The notes below the pieces were generated by a model. The model searched no databases and was not told where the DNA came from. It saw nothing but the letters and a program-made list of their open reading frames with translations. A DNA stretch of 64,000 nt from positions 1 to 64,000 of the forward strand of contig NZ_LMFA01000002.1 in the NCBI RefSeq assembly GCF_001426565.1, in the 5' to 3' direction. Positions 35,442-45,897 of the stretch are shown here, one piece after another (position 1 is the stretch's first letter; each line of letters opens with the position of its first letter). A program made the translations under genes and the position numbers. This DNA comes from Rhizobium sp. Root482. Its GTDB lineage: Bacteria > Pseudomonadota > Alphaproteobacteria > Rhizobiales > Rhizobiaceae.

Positions 35442-36851
35442 CTACTGGAAGTCGAAGACGCTTAGCCCGGTTACCATCTCGTCAAGCCCGAGCGGCCGGG
35501 TGACGGGCGGCTCGGCCCTCGCGGGACAGCCGCGCCGTTCGCAGAGCCGGCAGGCCGGTCCGCCCGCGACCGTTGCCAGCGGGACATCGCCATAGATGGT
35601 TTCGGCTGCATGGGCGGCATCGCAGCCGAGCAGCAGGGCCGTGCGGCGGACGCGCTCGCCAAAGCCGCCGCGAAGCCCCTCCACCGTGCGCGCGATGACC
35701 AGGTAATCGCCACCGCCGAAAATATCGACCCTGTCCGCCAGCACCTGTCCGGCCTGCAGAAACGCGGCATGGATATTGAGCTTGGGACAATGGCCGCCGA
35801 AACGCGCCTGTGGAAAACCCTGCGCGCCGACCCTGCGCAACCGATGCCCGGCATGGTCCACCTCCAGCAGGAAGAAAGGCACGCCCGTCGCCCCCGGGCG
35901 CTGCAATGACACCAGCCGGGTGGCCGCCTGCTCGAAGGACACCTGGAAGCGGGCGGCGAGAACCTCGACATCATAACGGGCGCGCTGGGCGGCACCAAGA
36001 AACGCGCCATAGGGCATCATCACGGCATGGGCCGCATAGCGAGCCAGTTCGAACCGGGCGATCCGCCGCGCCTCGCCGGTCGTGAGTCCCAGTTGATCCA
36101 GTTCGGCAGCCATCGCGTCCGGGAAAGCGATCTGGGCGGCCTCCATGGCGATCTCGCGCAACTGGTCCTGCGCCGACAGCCGTTCGGAGAGGAACAGCCG
36201 CATCGAATGCCGGTCGAAGCGGCGGCGCAGATCCGGCATCACATGGACGGGCAAGGCCCGTACCGACAGGCCATGTTCCCTGCGCAGCCAGGCCTTCAAT
36301 GCAGCGGAAAGATCATCGCCCGGCGAAAGGCTGCCGTGAAAGGCCTCGGCCGCCTCGTCGATCCGGGCAAAATGATAGGGACGCGTTTCGAGCGTCTCGC
36401 GCACCTCGTCCATCGGCAGGCGGGCATCGGAAAGGGCCGCCATATGCCCCTGGTCCGACAGGAGCGCGCTCAGATCCTTGAGCCGCGAGGACTGTTCGCG
36501 ATAGGCGCGATAGAGCTTCAGGACGCCCGTGGCGGCATTGGGCGCTGCTTCGGCGACCTCGATCAGTTCCTGGTCTCCCGGCAATTCGCCGGCCAGCAGC
36601 GGATCGGCAAACATTTCGCGCAGTTGCGACACGCTGCCGGTGGCTTCTCCCTGCAGTTCATCGAGATCGACCCGGTAGACCGAGGCAAGCTTCAGAAGCA
36701 GTTGCACGGTCAACGGACGCTGGTTGCGCTCGATCAGGTTGAGATAGGAGGGCGAGATGCCCAGCGCCTCGGCCATGGCCGTCTGCGTCAGCGCCAGGCC
36801 GTTGCGGATGCGCCGGACGCGAGCGCCGGCAAAGATCTTGTTTTCCGCCAT
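35442..36851 (-). CDS. XRE-family short-chain acyl-CoA/glyoxylate regulator (ScfR/RamB type)
   Basis: The 469-residue protein has an N-terminal XRE helix-turn-helix (LTQTAMAEALGISPSYLNLI, residues 21-40) followed by an ImmA/IrrE-like M78 region (FARIDEAAEAFHGSLSPGDD) and a C-terminal DUF2083 domain ending with a cysteine cluster CRLCERRGCPARAEPP. ScfR and RamB proteins of this layout control isocitrate lyase and short-chain acyl-CoA use. It is divergent from aceA across 229 bases, supporting direct control of aceA. The cysteine cluster may bind a metal. Confidence 0.85.
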   Translation of the reverse strand: MAENKIFAGARVRRIRNGLALTQTAMAEALGISPSYLNLIERNQRPLTVQLLLKLASVYRVDLDELQGEATGSVSQLREMFADPLLAGELPGDQELIEVAEAAPNAATGVLKLYRAYREQSSRLKDLSALLSDQGHMAALSDARLPMDEVRETLETRPYHFARIDEAAEAFHGSLSPGDDLSAALKAWLRREHGLSVRALPVHVMPDLRRRFDRHSMRLFLSERLSAQDQLREIAMEAAQIAFPDAMAAELDQLGLTTGEARRIARFELARYAAHAVMMPYGAFLGAAQRARYDVEVLAARFQVSFEQAATRLVSLQRPGATGVPFFLLEVDHAGHRLRRVGAQGFPQARFGGHCPKLNIHAAFLQAGQVLADRVDIFGGGDYLVIARTVEGLRGGFGERVRRTALLLGCDAAHAAETIYGDVPLATVAGGPACRLCERRGCPARAEPPVTRPLGLDEMVTGLSVFDFQ

Positions 36852-36863
36852 TTGTCACGCCTT

Positions 36864-36910
36864 TTACAGTTCCACAGAAGCAGAGATTTTACAATATTTA
36901 CAGAATTACA
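36864..36910. promoter_or_regulatory. Cluster of TTACA repeats in the regulator-aceA divergent region
   Basis: TTACA occurs at 36864, 36889, 36898 and 36906; the last three are spaced 9 and 8 bases in AT-rich DNA. The array lies 13-60 bases upstream of the XRE regulator start and about 170 bases before aceA. It is a plausible operator for that regulator, inferred from repetition and position only. Confidence 0.45.
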
Positions 36911-37080
36911 ATTTTGCCTTGTCAAACACAAGACATGATAACCCGTTTCCTGCCGCTGAATTGCCTTTTGTTCTGGCGACCTTCGGCAGTGCATTGTAAC
37001 AACTGTCATAGAAATTTCCACACCCAGCCGCTCGCAATCAAAACGAACAGCGGCGCCAGAAAACTGCAGGAGAGCATGCC

Positions 37081-38370
37081 ATGACAGATTTTTACAAACT
37101 GGTCCCGGGAGCACCGGCGGGCCGTTTCGACGGGATCGAGCGCCCCTATACGGCGCAGGATGTCGCGCGGCTGCGGGGCTCGGTACAGATCCGGCATACG
37201 CTTGCCGAAATGGGTGCAAACCGGCTGTGGCAGCTGATCCATGAGGAGGACTTCGTCAATGCGCTCGGCGCCCTTTCCGGCAATCAGGCGATGCAGATGG
37301 TCCGCGCTGGGCTGAAGGCGATCTATCTCTCCGGCTGGCAGGTCGCGGCGGACGCCAATACCGCATCCTCGATGTATCCCGACCAGTCGCTCTACCCGGC
37401 CAATGCGGCGCCGGAGCTGGCAAAACGCATCAACAGGACGCTGCAGCGCGCCGACCAGATCGAGACATCGGAAGGCAAGGGCCTGTCGGTCGACACCTGG
37501 TTCGCGCCGATCGTCGCCGATGCGGAGGCCGGCTTCGGCGGACCGCTGAATGCCTTCGAAATCATGAAGGCCTTCATCGAGGCGGGCGTCGCCGGCGTTC
37601 ACTACGAGGACCAGCTGGCCTCCGAAAAGAAATGCGGCCATCTCGGCGGCAAGGTTCTGATCCCGACGGCGGCGCATATCCGCAACCTCAACGCCGCCCG
37701 GCTTGCCGCCGACGTCATGGGGACATCGACGCTGGTCATTGCCCGCACCGATGCGGAAGCCGCCAAGCTGCTGACCTCCGATATCGACGAGCGCGACCAG
37801 CCCTTCGTGGATTATGATGCCGGCCGCACGGTCGAAGGTTTCTACCAGGTGAAGAACGGCATCGAGCCCTGCATTGCCCGTGCCATCGCCTATGCACCAC
37901 ATTGCGATCTGATCTGGATGGAAACCGGCAAGCCCGACCTCGAGCAGGCCCGCAAGTTCGCCGAGGCCGTGCACAAAGTGCATCCGGGCAAGAAGCTCGC
38001 CTATAATTGCTCGCCCTCGTTCAACTGGAAGAAGAACCTCGACGACGCCACGATCGCCAAGTTCCAGCGCGAACTCGGCGCCATGGGCTACAAGTTCCAG
38101 TTCATCACGCTCGCCGGCTTCCACCAGCTCAATTTCGGCATGTTCGAGCTGGCGCGCGGCTACAAGGACCGGCAGATGGCCGCCTATTCGGAGCTGCAGG
38201 AGGCGGAATTCGCCGCAGAGATCAACGGCTATACCGCGACCAAGCACCAGCGCGAAGTCGGCACCGGCTATTTCGATGCCGTGTCGATGGCCATTACCGG
38301 CGGCAAGTCTTCGACGACCGCGATGCACGAATCGACCGAACACGAGCAGTTCCGCCCGGCGGCGGAGTGA
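37081..38370 (+). CDS. aceA: Isocitrate lyase
   Basis: Start ATG 37081 follows AGGAGAG. The 429-residue enzyme has the catalytic loop [15 protein letters not shown] (the cysteine base of KKCGH), the substrate loop [15 protein letters not shown], and the [16 protein letters not shown] metal-site region. It splits isocitrate into succinate and glyoxylate, the first step of the glyoxylate shunt used on acetate, fatty acids or PHB. Length and motifs are typical of the alphaproteobacterial class. The divergent XRE gene is its probable regulator, and the following small gene is 31 bases away. Confidence 0.97.
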   Translation: MTDFYKLVPGAPAGRFDGIERPYTAQDVARLRGSVQIRHTLAEMGANRLWQLIHEEDFVNALGALSGNQAMQMVRAGLKAIYLSGWQVAADANTASSMYPDQSLYPANAAPELAKRINRTLQRADQIETSEGKGLSVDTWFAPIVADAEAGFGGPLNAFEIMKAFIEAGVAGVHYEDQLASEKKCGHLGGKVLIPTAAHIRNLNAARLAADVMGTSTLVIARTDAEAAKLLTSDIDERDQPFVDYDAGRTVEGFYQVKNGIEPCIARAIAYAPHCDLIWMETGKPDLEQARKFAEAVHKVHPGKKLAYNCSPSFNWKKNLDDATIAKFQRELGAMGYKFQFITLAGFHQLNFGMFELARGYKDRQMAAYSELQEAEFAAEINGYTATKHQREVGTGYFDAVSMAITGGKSSTTAMHESTEHEQFRPAAE

Positions 38371-38401
38371 GTGACGCCCAATTCAACCGAGGAGCACGAC
38401 A

Positions 38402-38641
38402 ATGACAGTACAGACACGCGTCAAGGAACGGGCCGAGGAACAATCGTCGGCCATGACCCCGGAACAGCAGGCGATGATCCGCATGGTGGCCAATGATCTG
38501 CACCGCCTCAACCATGCCGTCATGAAGGCGGTGGAGGCCGGCGTTTCGGTCGAACTCGTCCGCTCGGCCCGTCACCATGGCGGCGAGGGAAACTGGGGCG
38601 ACCTGCTCATTCCGGTGATCGTCACGCAGGGACGCAACTGA
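38402..38641 (+). CDS. Small conserved protein downstream of aceA
   Basis: This 79-residue helical protein starts MTVQTRVKERAEEQSSAMTP, with GAGGAGCACGAC before the ATG. It contains MIRMVANDLHRLNHAVMKAV and ends GEGNWGDLLIPVIVTQGRN. It is probably co-transcribed with aceA. No known function. Confidence 0.7.
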   Translation: MTVQTRVKERAEEQSSAMTPEQQAMIRMVANDLHRLNHAVMKAVEAGVSVELVRSARHHGGEGNWGDLLIPVIVTQGRN

Positions 38642-38720
38642 TCGACCGATACAACCTGACAAGGCCCGGCGGGACAACCTCGCCGGACCTTGTCGTTCAT
38701 GGGTCGATATCCGCTCCGGC

Positions 38721-39596
38721 CTAGACGGAAACAGCGGGACGCCTGCCGGCAAACAGGTCGCCATGGCTTTTGAGCAGCCTTGTCATGCGGTCGGCGACCA
38801 TGCGGATCTCGCGGCGGTGGCGGTCGTCATTGTTCATGACGATCCACTGGTCATGCCGCAGTTCGGCGATTTCACCGCCGATCCGCTGCAGGCGCATATC
38901 CACATCGCCGACGAAACAGGGAAGGACGCCCGCCCCCGCGCCGGCAAGGATGAGATCGCGCAGGGACCGCGGCCGGTTGACGGTCACGGCAATGTCGGCG
39001 CCGGCATAACGGTGCGGCCATTGCAGATAGGCGGAAATCGCCTCCTCCTCGGCGACCGCGATAAAAGCCTTGGCTGTTCCGGCGCGCGCCGTGCGCGCCC
39101 GGTAGACGGCATAGGCGACAGGGCCGATCTTTAGCGACGCAAGATTGGCCTCCTCCGGCACAAAGGCGCGGATACCGATGTCGGATTCCCGGTGCGCCAG
39201 GCTTGCACGCCGCTCGACAATGAAGAAATCGAGACGAAAATCATCGCGGTCCGTTCGCAGATCGGAAAAATTGCGACCTAGGAACCACGAAACCCAGGTG
39301 CCGGCGGCGATGCGGACCAGGGCCGGCGCGCTGACATGCGCCTTCCATGTCTCGATGGCCCGGCTGGCCGCCTCCATATCGAGAAGCTGATCGAACAGAG
39401 CCTGGCCATCCCTCGTCAGGACATAGCCGGTCTGGCTGCGGATAAAGAGCGGACGGGCCACCTCCCGTTCCAGCTCCAGCATCCGCCGGCCGATCGTCGC
39501 GGGGCTGAGGCCAGAGACCAGCGCCGCTCCCGTCAGCCCACCGTGGCGGGCGACAGCAAGGAAAATCTGATAGGCATCCCATCCGGTGTTTTTCAT
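38721..39596 (-). CDS. LysR-family transcriptional regulator
   Basis: The N-terminal winged helix is canonical (WDAYQIFLAVARHGGLTGAA, SGLSPATIGRRMLELEREVA, FIRSQTGYVLTRDGQALFDQ; residues 5-70). A LysR substrate-binding domain of about 200 residues follows (RIAAGTWVSWFLG, SDIGIRAFVPEEANL). The gene is divergent from a small plus-strand ORF 88 bases away, the usual target arrangement for LysR proteins. Effector and target are unknown. Confidence 0.9.
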   Translation of the reverse strand: MKNTGWDAYQIFLAVARHGGLTGAALVSGLSPATIGRRMLELEREVARPLFIRSQTGYVLTRDGQALFDQLLDMEAASRAIETWKAHVSAPALVRIAAGTWVSWFLGRNFSDLRTDRDDFRLDFFIVERRASLAHRESDIGIRAFVPEEANLASLKIGPVAYAVYRARTARAGTAKAFIAVAEEEAISAYLQWPHRYAGADIAVTVNRPRSLRDLILAGAGAGVLPCFVGDVDMRLQRIGGEIAELRHDQWIVMNNDDRHRREIRMVADRMTRLLKSHGDLFAGRRPAVSV

Positions 39597-39684
39597 CAGT
39601 GAAAAACTTAGCTCATTTACGGCGGTTTATAAAGACGATCTGCACGCCTAATTGAAGCGATGCCTCTTGGAAAGGAGCATTGCC

Positions 39685-39990
39685 ATGCTGGAGATGACGG
39701 GATTTGCCCTGCTGATGAATATCGCCGAAAAGAATGAGCGAAGAGGGCGGACTGAGGACGAGTTCTATGCGCGCTTCGGTCGCCGATGGTCGCCGGTCGG
39801 AAGGATGGCCTCGGCCATCGGCTTCCTTGGAAGGATGTCAACCCCGCCTTCGACGAAAATGCCCGGCACGGGGCCGGGCAATCACGATGCGGATATCGGG
39901 AAGGATCAGGCGGCTCTTTCCATGGGCAGGCCGCGGCCGGCCGGTGCCAACCTGAACTGCTCGACCAGCATCATCAGCGTATCGGCCTGA
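39685..39990 (+). CDS. Small hypothetical protein divergent from the LysR gene
   Basis: ATG 39685 has a strong ribosome-binding site (AAAGGAG). The first 55 residues ([40 protein letters not shown]) are natural-looking, while the tail is low quality and overlaps the convergent chemotaxis gene's 3' end by 85 bases. The true end may be earlier if a frameshift is present. It may be a target of the LysR regulator. Confidence 0.4.
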   Translation: MLEMTGFALLMNIAEKNERRGRTEDEFYARFGRRWSPVGRMASAIGFLGRMSTPPSTKMPGTGPGNHDADIGKDQAALSMGRPRPAGANLNCSTSIISVSA

Positions 39991-42431
39991 TTGGCCAGTT
40001 CGCGGCTGGCATTGGTTGCCTGATCGACCATGGCGGCGTTCTGCTGGGTCATCTGGTCCATCTGGTTGACCGAGCCATTGACCTCGTTCAAGGCGGCGGC
40101 CTGGTCGCGGCTTGCCGTGGCGATCATTTCGACATGGCCGCTGACCGAGACGATCTGCTGGCTGATCGAGGCCAGCACCGCGCCGGTTTCCTGGACGAGC
40201 TGCGCGCCTGAATTCACCTCGCCCGTCGATTTGTTGATCAGTCCCTTGATCTCGCGCGCCGCCTCGGCGGAGCGCTGGGCCAACTCGCGAACCTCCTGCG
40301 CAACCACGGCGAAACCGCGCCCCGCATCCCCCGCCCGTGCCGCCTCGATGCCGGCGTTCAATGCCAGGAGGTTGGTCTGGAAGGCGATTTCGTCGATCAC
40401 CTCGATGATCTGCTCGATCTGGCGCGAGGCATCCTCGATCCGGCCCATCGCGGCAATCGCGCTTGAGACGACCACGGCCGAATTGTCGGCGCTTTTCTTG
40501 GTGTGCGACACGGCGACATTCGCCTCATGGGCACGCTCGGCGGAGGAGCGGACGGTAGCGGTGATCTGGTCGACCGCCGCTGCCGTTTCCTCCAGCGATG
40601 CCGCCTGGGCCTCGGTGCGCTTGGATAGGGAGGCTGCGGATGCGTGCATGTCGTTGCCGTTGCGCTGGATCGACAGGGCATTGTTCCTGATCTCCAGCAA
40701 GGTATCCTGCAGGCGGACGAGCGAGCCGTTGAAATCGAGGCGCAACTGTTCGAGCCGGCCCGTGAACGGCGTTTCGATCTGTTCGGAAAGATCGCCACGG
40801 GCAAGACGCCCGAGACCTGCTGCAAGCTGGTCGACGGCAAAATCGATCTGGTTGTCGAGCGCCCGTTTTTCGGCATCGTTGCGGCTGCGTTCGGCCTCCG
40901 CCTCGGTGCGCTGTTCTTCGCTTTCGGCCTCGATGCGGACCTTGGAAAGCGCATTTTCCTTGAAGACGCCGAGCGCCCTTGCCATGTCGCCGATCTCGTC
41001 GCGCCGGGCATCGCCGTCGATCGTGGTATCGAGCGCCCCATCGGCGAGACGGCGCATCGCTGCCGTGATCTGGCCGATCGGGCCTTTCAGCGTCAGCACC
41101 AGCGCGCCGCCGGCCAGAAGCGCAATGACGATACCGGTGACGGTGGCGAACATGGACACCTGGTTGGCCTTGTCGCGCTCCACCGAGGCTGTCGTCTTCT
41201 GGCCTTCGGCAAAGGTCGTCAACTGACCCCAGATATTGTCGATCTCGGCGGCGGCGGCGGCGAATTCAGCCTGTCGCTTCTGGCTGATCTCCACCAGCGC
41301 GACGCTGTCTTCGCCCATCGTTGCGATAATCGGTTTCAGGCCGATCAGGGCGTCGAAGAAATCGAGATCACCGGCCGTTCCGGCCAGGCTCTCGATATCC
41401 TGCGCCATGATCGAAAATTCGCGGGCAAGGCGAGCACGGCCTTCCTCATCGGATTTCTCGAGGAAGCTCGCCGCTGCGATGCGGATCGAATAGACGGAAT
41501 TGACCAGTTTACGCGTATCGGCCAGCACATTGCCGGCCTTGACGAGCGGTGCATCGAGCTTGCCGAAGGTCGCGGTCGCCTCGCGCATCTTGACCGTGGC
41601 AGCCGTTTGCAACTGGATGCTGTTCTGGCGGAAACGGCCGACAAGCCGGCCGATCGCGGTCGCATTTTCCGCGCTCAGATCGCCGCTATCGGCCAGCGAC
41701 TTGATTTCCTCGATCGTCCTCTTGAACGTCTCGGCGACAGCCTTCTGGTTCTTCGGCAAGCCGGAGGTGATCTTGCGCAGGACCTTGATCATCATGCCAT
41801 GGGAAGACTGGACCAGCTTGATCTTTTCGTCCGGCGTGGCGGCCTTTGCGAAGGCGGTCATGAACTCGGTCAGCGTATCGCTCGAAGAGGTCAGCCGCTC
41901 GGCTTCGCGCAGGATCGACTTTGCCGATTCCTCGTCCTTGCGCACGACGCGTTCCATCTTCGTCGCTTCCTCGAGGATTTTCATCTGCTCTCCGAGCAGG
42001 TTGCCGAGGCTGGACGAAATGGATTTGCGCAGCCTTACCTCATCCTCGTACAGGGCCCAGAGCTGGCCGACGCGATCGCTGATCTTGGTGCTGCCATCGA
42101 CCGCCTCCTGCAACTGCCGCCGGCCTTCCGCGTCGCTGACCTGCGCCAGCGTATCCGCCAGAACGCCCTGCTGGGCCTCGAGCTTGGTCAGTACCGCCTG
42201 ACGGCTCTCCTCGGAGGTGTTCTGAAGGAAGCCGTTCATGCCGGCATAGACATCCTTGAAGCCGCTCAGCGACTGGAGGACGCTGTTGGATATCTCCATC
42301 CGCCCCTGCAGGAGGCCGGACGCATAAAGCCCGGTGATGCCGACGGCGCAGATGCTGGCCACGAAGGGCAGGACGAACAGGAGCACCTTGGTCTGGATCT
42401 TGAAGCGGGCGAGAATTTTGTCAATGAACAT
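39906..42431 (-). CDS. Methyl-accepting chemotaxis protein
   Basis: Translation likely begins at ATG 42431 ([20 protein letters not shown]), giving about 841 residues. Membrane segment 1 lies at about 15-40 ([20 protein letters not shown]), followed by a long helical ligand-binding region of about 390 residues (HBM-like in style). Membrane segment 2 is [18 protein letters not shown], then HAMP ([20 protein letters not shown]). The cytoplasmic hairpin has the signature tip [20 protein letters not shown]. It senses an unknown periplasmic ligand and signals through CheA. There is no CheR-binding pentapeptide at the C-terminus. Confidence 0.9.
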   Translation of the reverse strand: MFIDKILARFKIQTKVLLFVLPFVASICAVGITGLYASGLLQGRMEISNSVLQSLSGFKDVYAGMNGFLQNTSEESRQAVLTKLEAQQGVLADTLAQVSDAEGRRQLQEAVDGSTKISDRVGQLWALYEDEVRLRKSISSSLGNLLGEQMKILEEATKMERVVRKDEESAKSILREAERLTSSSDTLTEFMTAFAKAATPDEKIKLVQSSHGMMIKVLRKITSGLPKNQKAVAETFKRTIEEIKSLADSGDLSAENATAIGRLVGRFRQNSIQLQTAATVKMREATATFGKLDAPLVKAGNVLADTRKLVNSVYSIRIAAASFLEKSDEEGRARLAREFSIMAQDIESLAGTAGDLDFFDALIGLKPIIATMGEDSVALVEISQKRQAEFAAAAAEIDNIWGQLTTFAEGQKTTASVERDKANQVSMFATVTGIVIALLAGGALVLTLKGPIGQITAAMRRLADGALDTTIDGDARRDEIGDMARALGVFKENALSKVRIEAESEEQRTEAEAERSRNDAEKRALDNQIDFAVDQLAAGLGRLARGDLSEQIETPFTGRLEQLRLDFNGSLVRLQDTLLEIRNNALSIQRNGNDMHASAASLSKRTEAQAASLEETAAAVDQITATVRSSAERAHEANVAVSHTKKSADNSAVVVSSAIAAMGRIEDASRQIEQIIEVIDEIAFQTNLLALNAGIEAARAGDAGRGFAVVAQEVRELAQRSAEAAREIKGLINKSTGEVNSGAQLVQETGAVLASISQQIVSVSGHVEMIATASRDQAAALNEVNGSVNQMDQMTQQNAAMVDQATNASRELANQADTLMMLVEQFRLAPAGRGLPMERAA

Positions 42432-42736
42432 GAACGCACCTCGGGTCGCAGCCCTATCCGCCCTCCAAGCCAAAGGCTTCCCCGGCGCGCCGACAGGCTG
42501 ATGATCTGATCGAAAGCATGCGGCTTTGCGCCGCCAGCCTGCCCGGCACTCATTGCGCGACCGCCACAGGCGATCACGGCAGACACTGTTGGCCGATATT
42601 CTTCCGCTGGAAGAATTAATATTTGAATAAGTACGATTAAATGGCGCCGGCCGTTATCGGCGCTCCAAGGCGTGCGGCAAACCACAGGGCAATGCCGACG
42701 GAAACGGTGCTTTCAGGCACCGGACTGGAGACGGGC
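42432..42736. promoter_or_regulatory. Upstream region of the chemotaxis gene
   Basis: This stretch of about 300 bases holds the promoter of the chemotaxis receptor. An AT-rich patch is present around 42600-42640 (GAAGAATTAATATTTGAATA). Short open frames here look like shadows. No terminator or operator is evident. Confidence 0.4.
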
Positions 42737-42886
42737 TCAGATGGACAAAAGGGCAGGCAGGGCGGCGAGCGCGGCCAGTGCACAGAGCGCGACCAGCGTG
42801 GCGCGAACCAGAAGGGCTCTCTGCGTGCGGACTTCCTCGCTTTTCGCGATGGCGATGGCTTTGGGGCGGCTGCGTGTCTGGTTCAT
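42737..42886 (-). CDS. Possible small membrane protein, 49 aa
   Basis: The frame starts at ATG 42886 with AAGGA upstream and reads MNQTRSRPKAIAIAKSEEVR, then a single hydrophobic segment (ALLVRATLVALCALAALAAL). The positive-inside N-terminus and one membrane helix fit a small inner-membrane protein. Its position just upstream of the chemotaxis gene and same strand may make it co-transcribed. Homology is not checked. Confidence 0.4.
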   Translation of the reverse strand: MNQTRSRPKAIAIAKSEEVRTQRALLVRATLVALCALAALAALPALLSI

Positions 42887-43085
42887 GGCATCATGTCCTT
42901 CTGACCAAATGCAACAATAGACCCGGATGATCCGGACCGCCAGCCCATATGATGTGCAATAGCGAATGAATGCAAAAGCACTTTAGAAAGGCTTTCTTTC
43001 ACATCGCAAGGCCATGTGCCGGCGCGGGAAACAGGTTCCGCCAGATGTCTTAAGAATGGCTGAAGACAGGGCGGCTTAAGGCCGG

Positions 43086-44285
43086 TCAGGCCGCCTGTCC
43101 GGCGGAGAAACCGGATGCCCAGGCCCATTGGAAATTATAGCCGCCGAGCCAGCCGGTGACATCGACGCATTCGCCGATGAGATAGAGACCCGGCACATCG
43201 CGGGCCTGCATGGTGCGGGAATCGAGCGCCTTCGTATCGATGCCGCCCAGCGTCACCTCGGCGGTGCGGTAGCCTTCCGAACCGGCCGGCGTGATCGTCC
43301 AGGCCTTGATCCCAAGGCAGAATGCGTCGATGGCCTTGTCGGAGAGATCGGCAAGCGATCGATTGTGCAGCCCGGCCGCATCAGCGAAAAACTGCGCCAG
43401 TCTTTTCGGCAGATGATCGGCGAGCGCCGTCTGCAGAGCCTGGCGGCCGTTTTCGCGGCGCGCCGCCTTAAGCAATGCGGCGATATCGACGCCCGGCAGC
43501 AATTCCAGCCGAATGTCGCCCCCCTCGCGCCAATAGGAGGAAATCTGTAGGATCGCCGGGCCGCTCAAGCCGCGATGGGTGATCAGCACCGCTTCCTCGA
43601 ACCGCGCCTTGCCGACGCTTGCCCCGGCATCGACGGCAACGCCGGCAAGCGCGCTCAGGCTTTCAAGCTGGCCCGGGTCGAGTGTCAGCGGCACGAGGCC
43701 CGGACGGGTCTCGACCAGGGGCAGGCCGAACTGCTCGGCGACTTTATAGGCAAAGCCGGTCGCGCCCATTTTCGGGATCGACTTGCCGCCGGTGGCAATG
43801 ACGAGCGAGGCGCAGTCGATGACACCCTCCCCCGATGCAACGCGAAATCCGGTGGCCGACTTTTCGACCGAGAGGATTTGCGCGCCGAGCCGCAGGACGG
43901 CGCCCACCTCCCGCATCTCGGTCAGAAGCATGCGGATAATGTCCTTGGCGCTGTCATCGCAAAACAGCTGACCGAGGGTCTTTTCGTGCCAGGCAATGTT
44001 GTGGCGATCGACCAGGGACACGAAATCCTGTGGCGTATAGCGGGCCAGCGCGGATTTGCAGAAATGCGGGTTTGCCGACAGGAAGTTCTTCGGCCCCGCA
44101 TGGATATTGGTGAAATTGCAGCGTCCGCCACCGGATATGCGGATCTTTTCGCCCGGCGCGCGGGCATGATCGAGCACGAGGACGCGACGGCCACGCCGAC
44201 CCGCCTCGATGGCAGCCATCATGCCGGCGGCGCCCGCCCCGATTATCACGACATCGAATTTCTCGGCCAAACCATCCATTCCCAT
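43086..44285 (-). CDS. HI0933/BaiN-type flavoprotein
   Basis: This 399-residue FAD protein has the dinucleotide fold VVIIGAGAAGMMAAIEAGRR near residue 12, the family motif GGRCNFTN near 52, ATGGKSIPKMGATGFAYKVA, and the C-terminal FAD contact GGYNFQWAWASGFSAG. These mark the HI0933-like NAD(P)/FAD-dependent oxidoreductases (BaiN family), whose physiological substrate is generally unknown. It stands alone between unrelated genes, divergent from the glutamine synthetase-like gene. Confidence 0.88.
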   Translation of the reverse strand: MGMDGLAEKFDVVIIGAGAAGMMAAIEAGRRGRRVLVLDHARAPGEKIRISGGGRCNFTNIHAGPKNFLSANPHFCKSALARYTPQDFVSLVDRHNIAWHEKTLGQLFCDDSAKDIIRMLLTEMREVGAVLRLGAQILSVEKSATGFRVASGEGVIDCASLVIATGGKSIPKMGATGFAYKVAEQFGLPLVETRPGLVPLTLDPGQLESLSALAGVAVDAGASVGKARFEEAVLITHRGLSGPAILQISSYWREGGDIRLELLPGVDIAALLKAARRENGRQALQTALADHLPKRLAQFFADAAGLHNRSLADLSDKAIDAFCLGIKAWTITPAGSEGYRTAEVTLGGIDTKALDSRTMQARDVPGLYLIGECVDVTGWLGGYNFQWAWASGFSAGQAA

Positions 44286-44445
44286 TCGGGCTTTCTTTCA
44301 AGGGGACGGCGGCAAAGTCAATCACTCTGCTTGGCGAGCAGGCTGACAAATACGCGTCGCGGCGCCCGGAAACTGCGGCTCTGCCCCCTAGCCAATTGCC
44401 AAACTCCGGTTATGATGCCGCATCCGAACCCAAAACCGGTGATTT

Positions 44446-45882
44446 ATGCCTGCCAAGAGAAGCATTGCCCAACAAACAGCAAAGATCAGTAAAACTTCAA
44501 AAATTCCCCCAGCCCTGCAATCCGCCCGAGGCGTCAAGACCTGGAAAGAAGCCGCCGACTGGCTGAAGATCCGTGGCATCGAAGACATCGAGTGCATCAC
44601 GCCCGATATTGCCGGGGTGCCGCGCGGCAAGATGATGCCCTCTTCGAAATTCACCTCCAATACCTCGCTGGCGCTGCCCTCGGCGATCTATCGCCATACG
44701 ATTTCCGGCGAATATCCCGAAGAGACCGGCAATTTCCGCTATGATTCCCGCGACAGCGACATCAAGCTGGTTCCCGACCTGTCGACGCTTTCGGTCGTTC
44801 CCTGGGAGACCGATCCGACGGCGCAGGTGATCTGCGATATTGCGGGTTCACAGGGCGAGAAGGTTCCCTATACGCCGCGCAACGTCCTGAAGCATGTGCT
44901 CGACCTCTATCGCCAGAAGGGCTGGAAGCCGGTGGTGGCGCCGGAGATCGAATTCTACCTGGTCGCCAAAAACGAAGATCCCGACTATCCGCTGCATCCG
45001 CCAAAGGGGCGCTCCGGTCGCGCCATCCAGGGCGGACAGGGCTATTCCATTGCCGGCGTCAACGAATTCGACGAACTGATCGACGATATCTATCATTTCT
45101 CGGAAAAGCAGGGCCTGGAGATCGACACGCTGATCCATGAGGAAGGCCCGGCGCAGCTTGAAATCAACCTTCGCCACGGCGATCCGATCGAGCTTGCCGA
45201 CCAGGTGTTCCTGTTCAAGCGGACCATTCGCGAGGCGGCGCTGAAACACGGCATCTATGCCACCTTCATGGCCAAGCCGATGCAGGCGCAGGCGGGATCG
45301 GCCATGCATATCCACCAGTCGGTTGTCGAGATCAACACCGGCCGCAACCTGTTTTCCAATGCCGACGGCACCGCCTCCAAGGAATTCTTCGCCTTCATCG
45401 GTGGCATGCAGAAATATGTGCCGAAGGCGCTGTCGATGATGGCGCCCTATGTGAATTCCTATCGCCGCCTGACGCCGGACATGTCGGCGCCGGTCAACAA
45501 TGCCTGGGGCTACGACAACCGGACGACCGCCTTTCGCGTTCCGGTTTCGGAGCCTGCTGCGCGGCGGGTGGAAAACCGGCTGCCGAGTTCGGATGCCAAT
45601 CCCTATCTGGCGCTGGCCGCCTCGCTCGGCTGCGGCTATCTCGGCATCGTCCGAGGGCTGGAACCCACCGCACCCGCCGAGGCTTCGGCCGATCGCGGCA
45701 CGATCGACCTGCCGCGCGGCCTGCTGGAAGCCGTTTCGCTGTTGGAGGGAGAGCCGGATTTCGCCGAGATCTTCAGCCCGGAATTCATCGCCATCTATGG
45801 CGGCGTCAAGCGCGGCGAGTTCGAAACCTTCATGCAGGTGATCAGTCCCTGGGAACGCGAATATCTGCTTCTCAACGTCTGA
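44446..45882 (+). CDS. puuA: Glutamine synthetase-like gamma-glutamylpolyamine ligase
   Basis: The 478-residue protein has the GS catalytic pattern: EIEFYLVAKNEDPDYPLH, EEGPAQLEINLRHGDP, MQAQAGSAMHIHQSV for the ATP/metal site, and NPYLALAASLGCGYLG near the end. The adenylation tyrosine loop of GlnA is absent. It precedes a PuuB-like oxidase by 15 bases, so it is best read as gamma-glutamylputrescine synthetase, ligating glutamate to putrescine for catabolism. Substrate specificity is inferred from the neighbour and the nearby potFGHI genes. Confidence 0.85.
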   Translation: MPAKRSIAQQTAKISKTSKIPPALQSARGVKTWKEAADWLKIRGIEDIECITPDIAGVPRGKMMPSSKFTSNTSLALPSAIYRHTISGEYPEETGNFRYDSRDSDIKLVPDLSTLSVVPWETDPTAQVICDIAGSQGEKVPYTPRNVLKHVLDLYRQKGWKPVVAPEIEFYLVAKNEDPDYPLHPPKGRSGRAIQGGQGYSIAGVNEFDELIDDIYHFSEKQGLEIDTLIHEEGPAQLEINLRHGDPIELADQVFLFKRTIREAALKHGIYATFMAKPMQAQAGSAMHIHQSVVEINTGRNLFSNADGTASKEFFAFIGGMQKYVPKALSMMAPYVNSYRRLTPDMSAPVNNAWGYDNRTTAFRVPVSEPAARRVENRLPSSDANPYLALAASLGCGYLGIVRGLEPTAPAEASADRGTIDLPRGLLEAVSLLEGEPDFAEIFSPEFIAIYGGVKRGEFETFMQVISPWEREYLLLNV

Positions 45883-45897
45883 CAGGAAGGTGCGACC

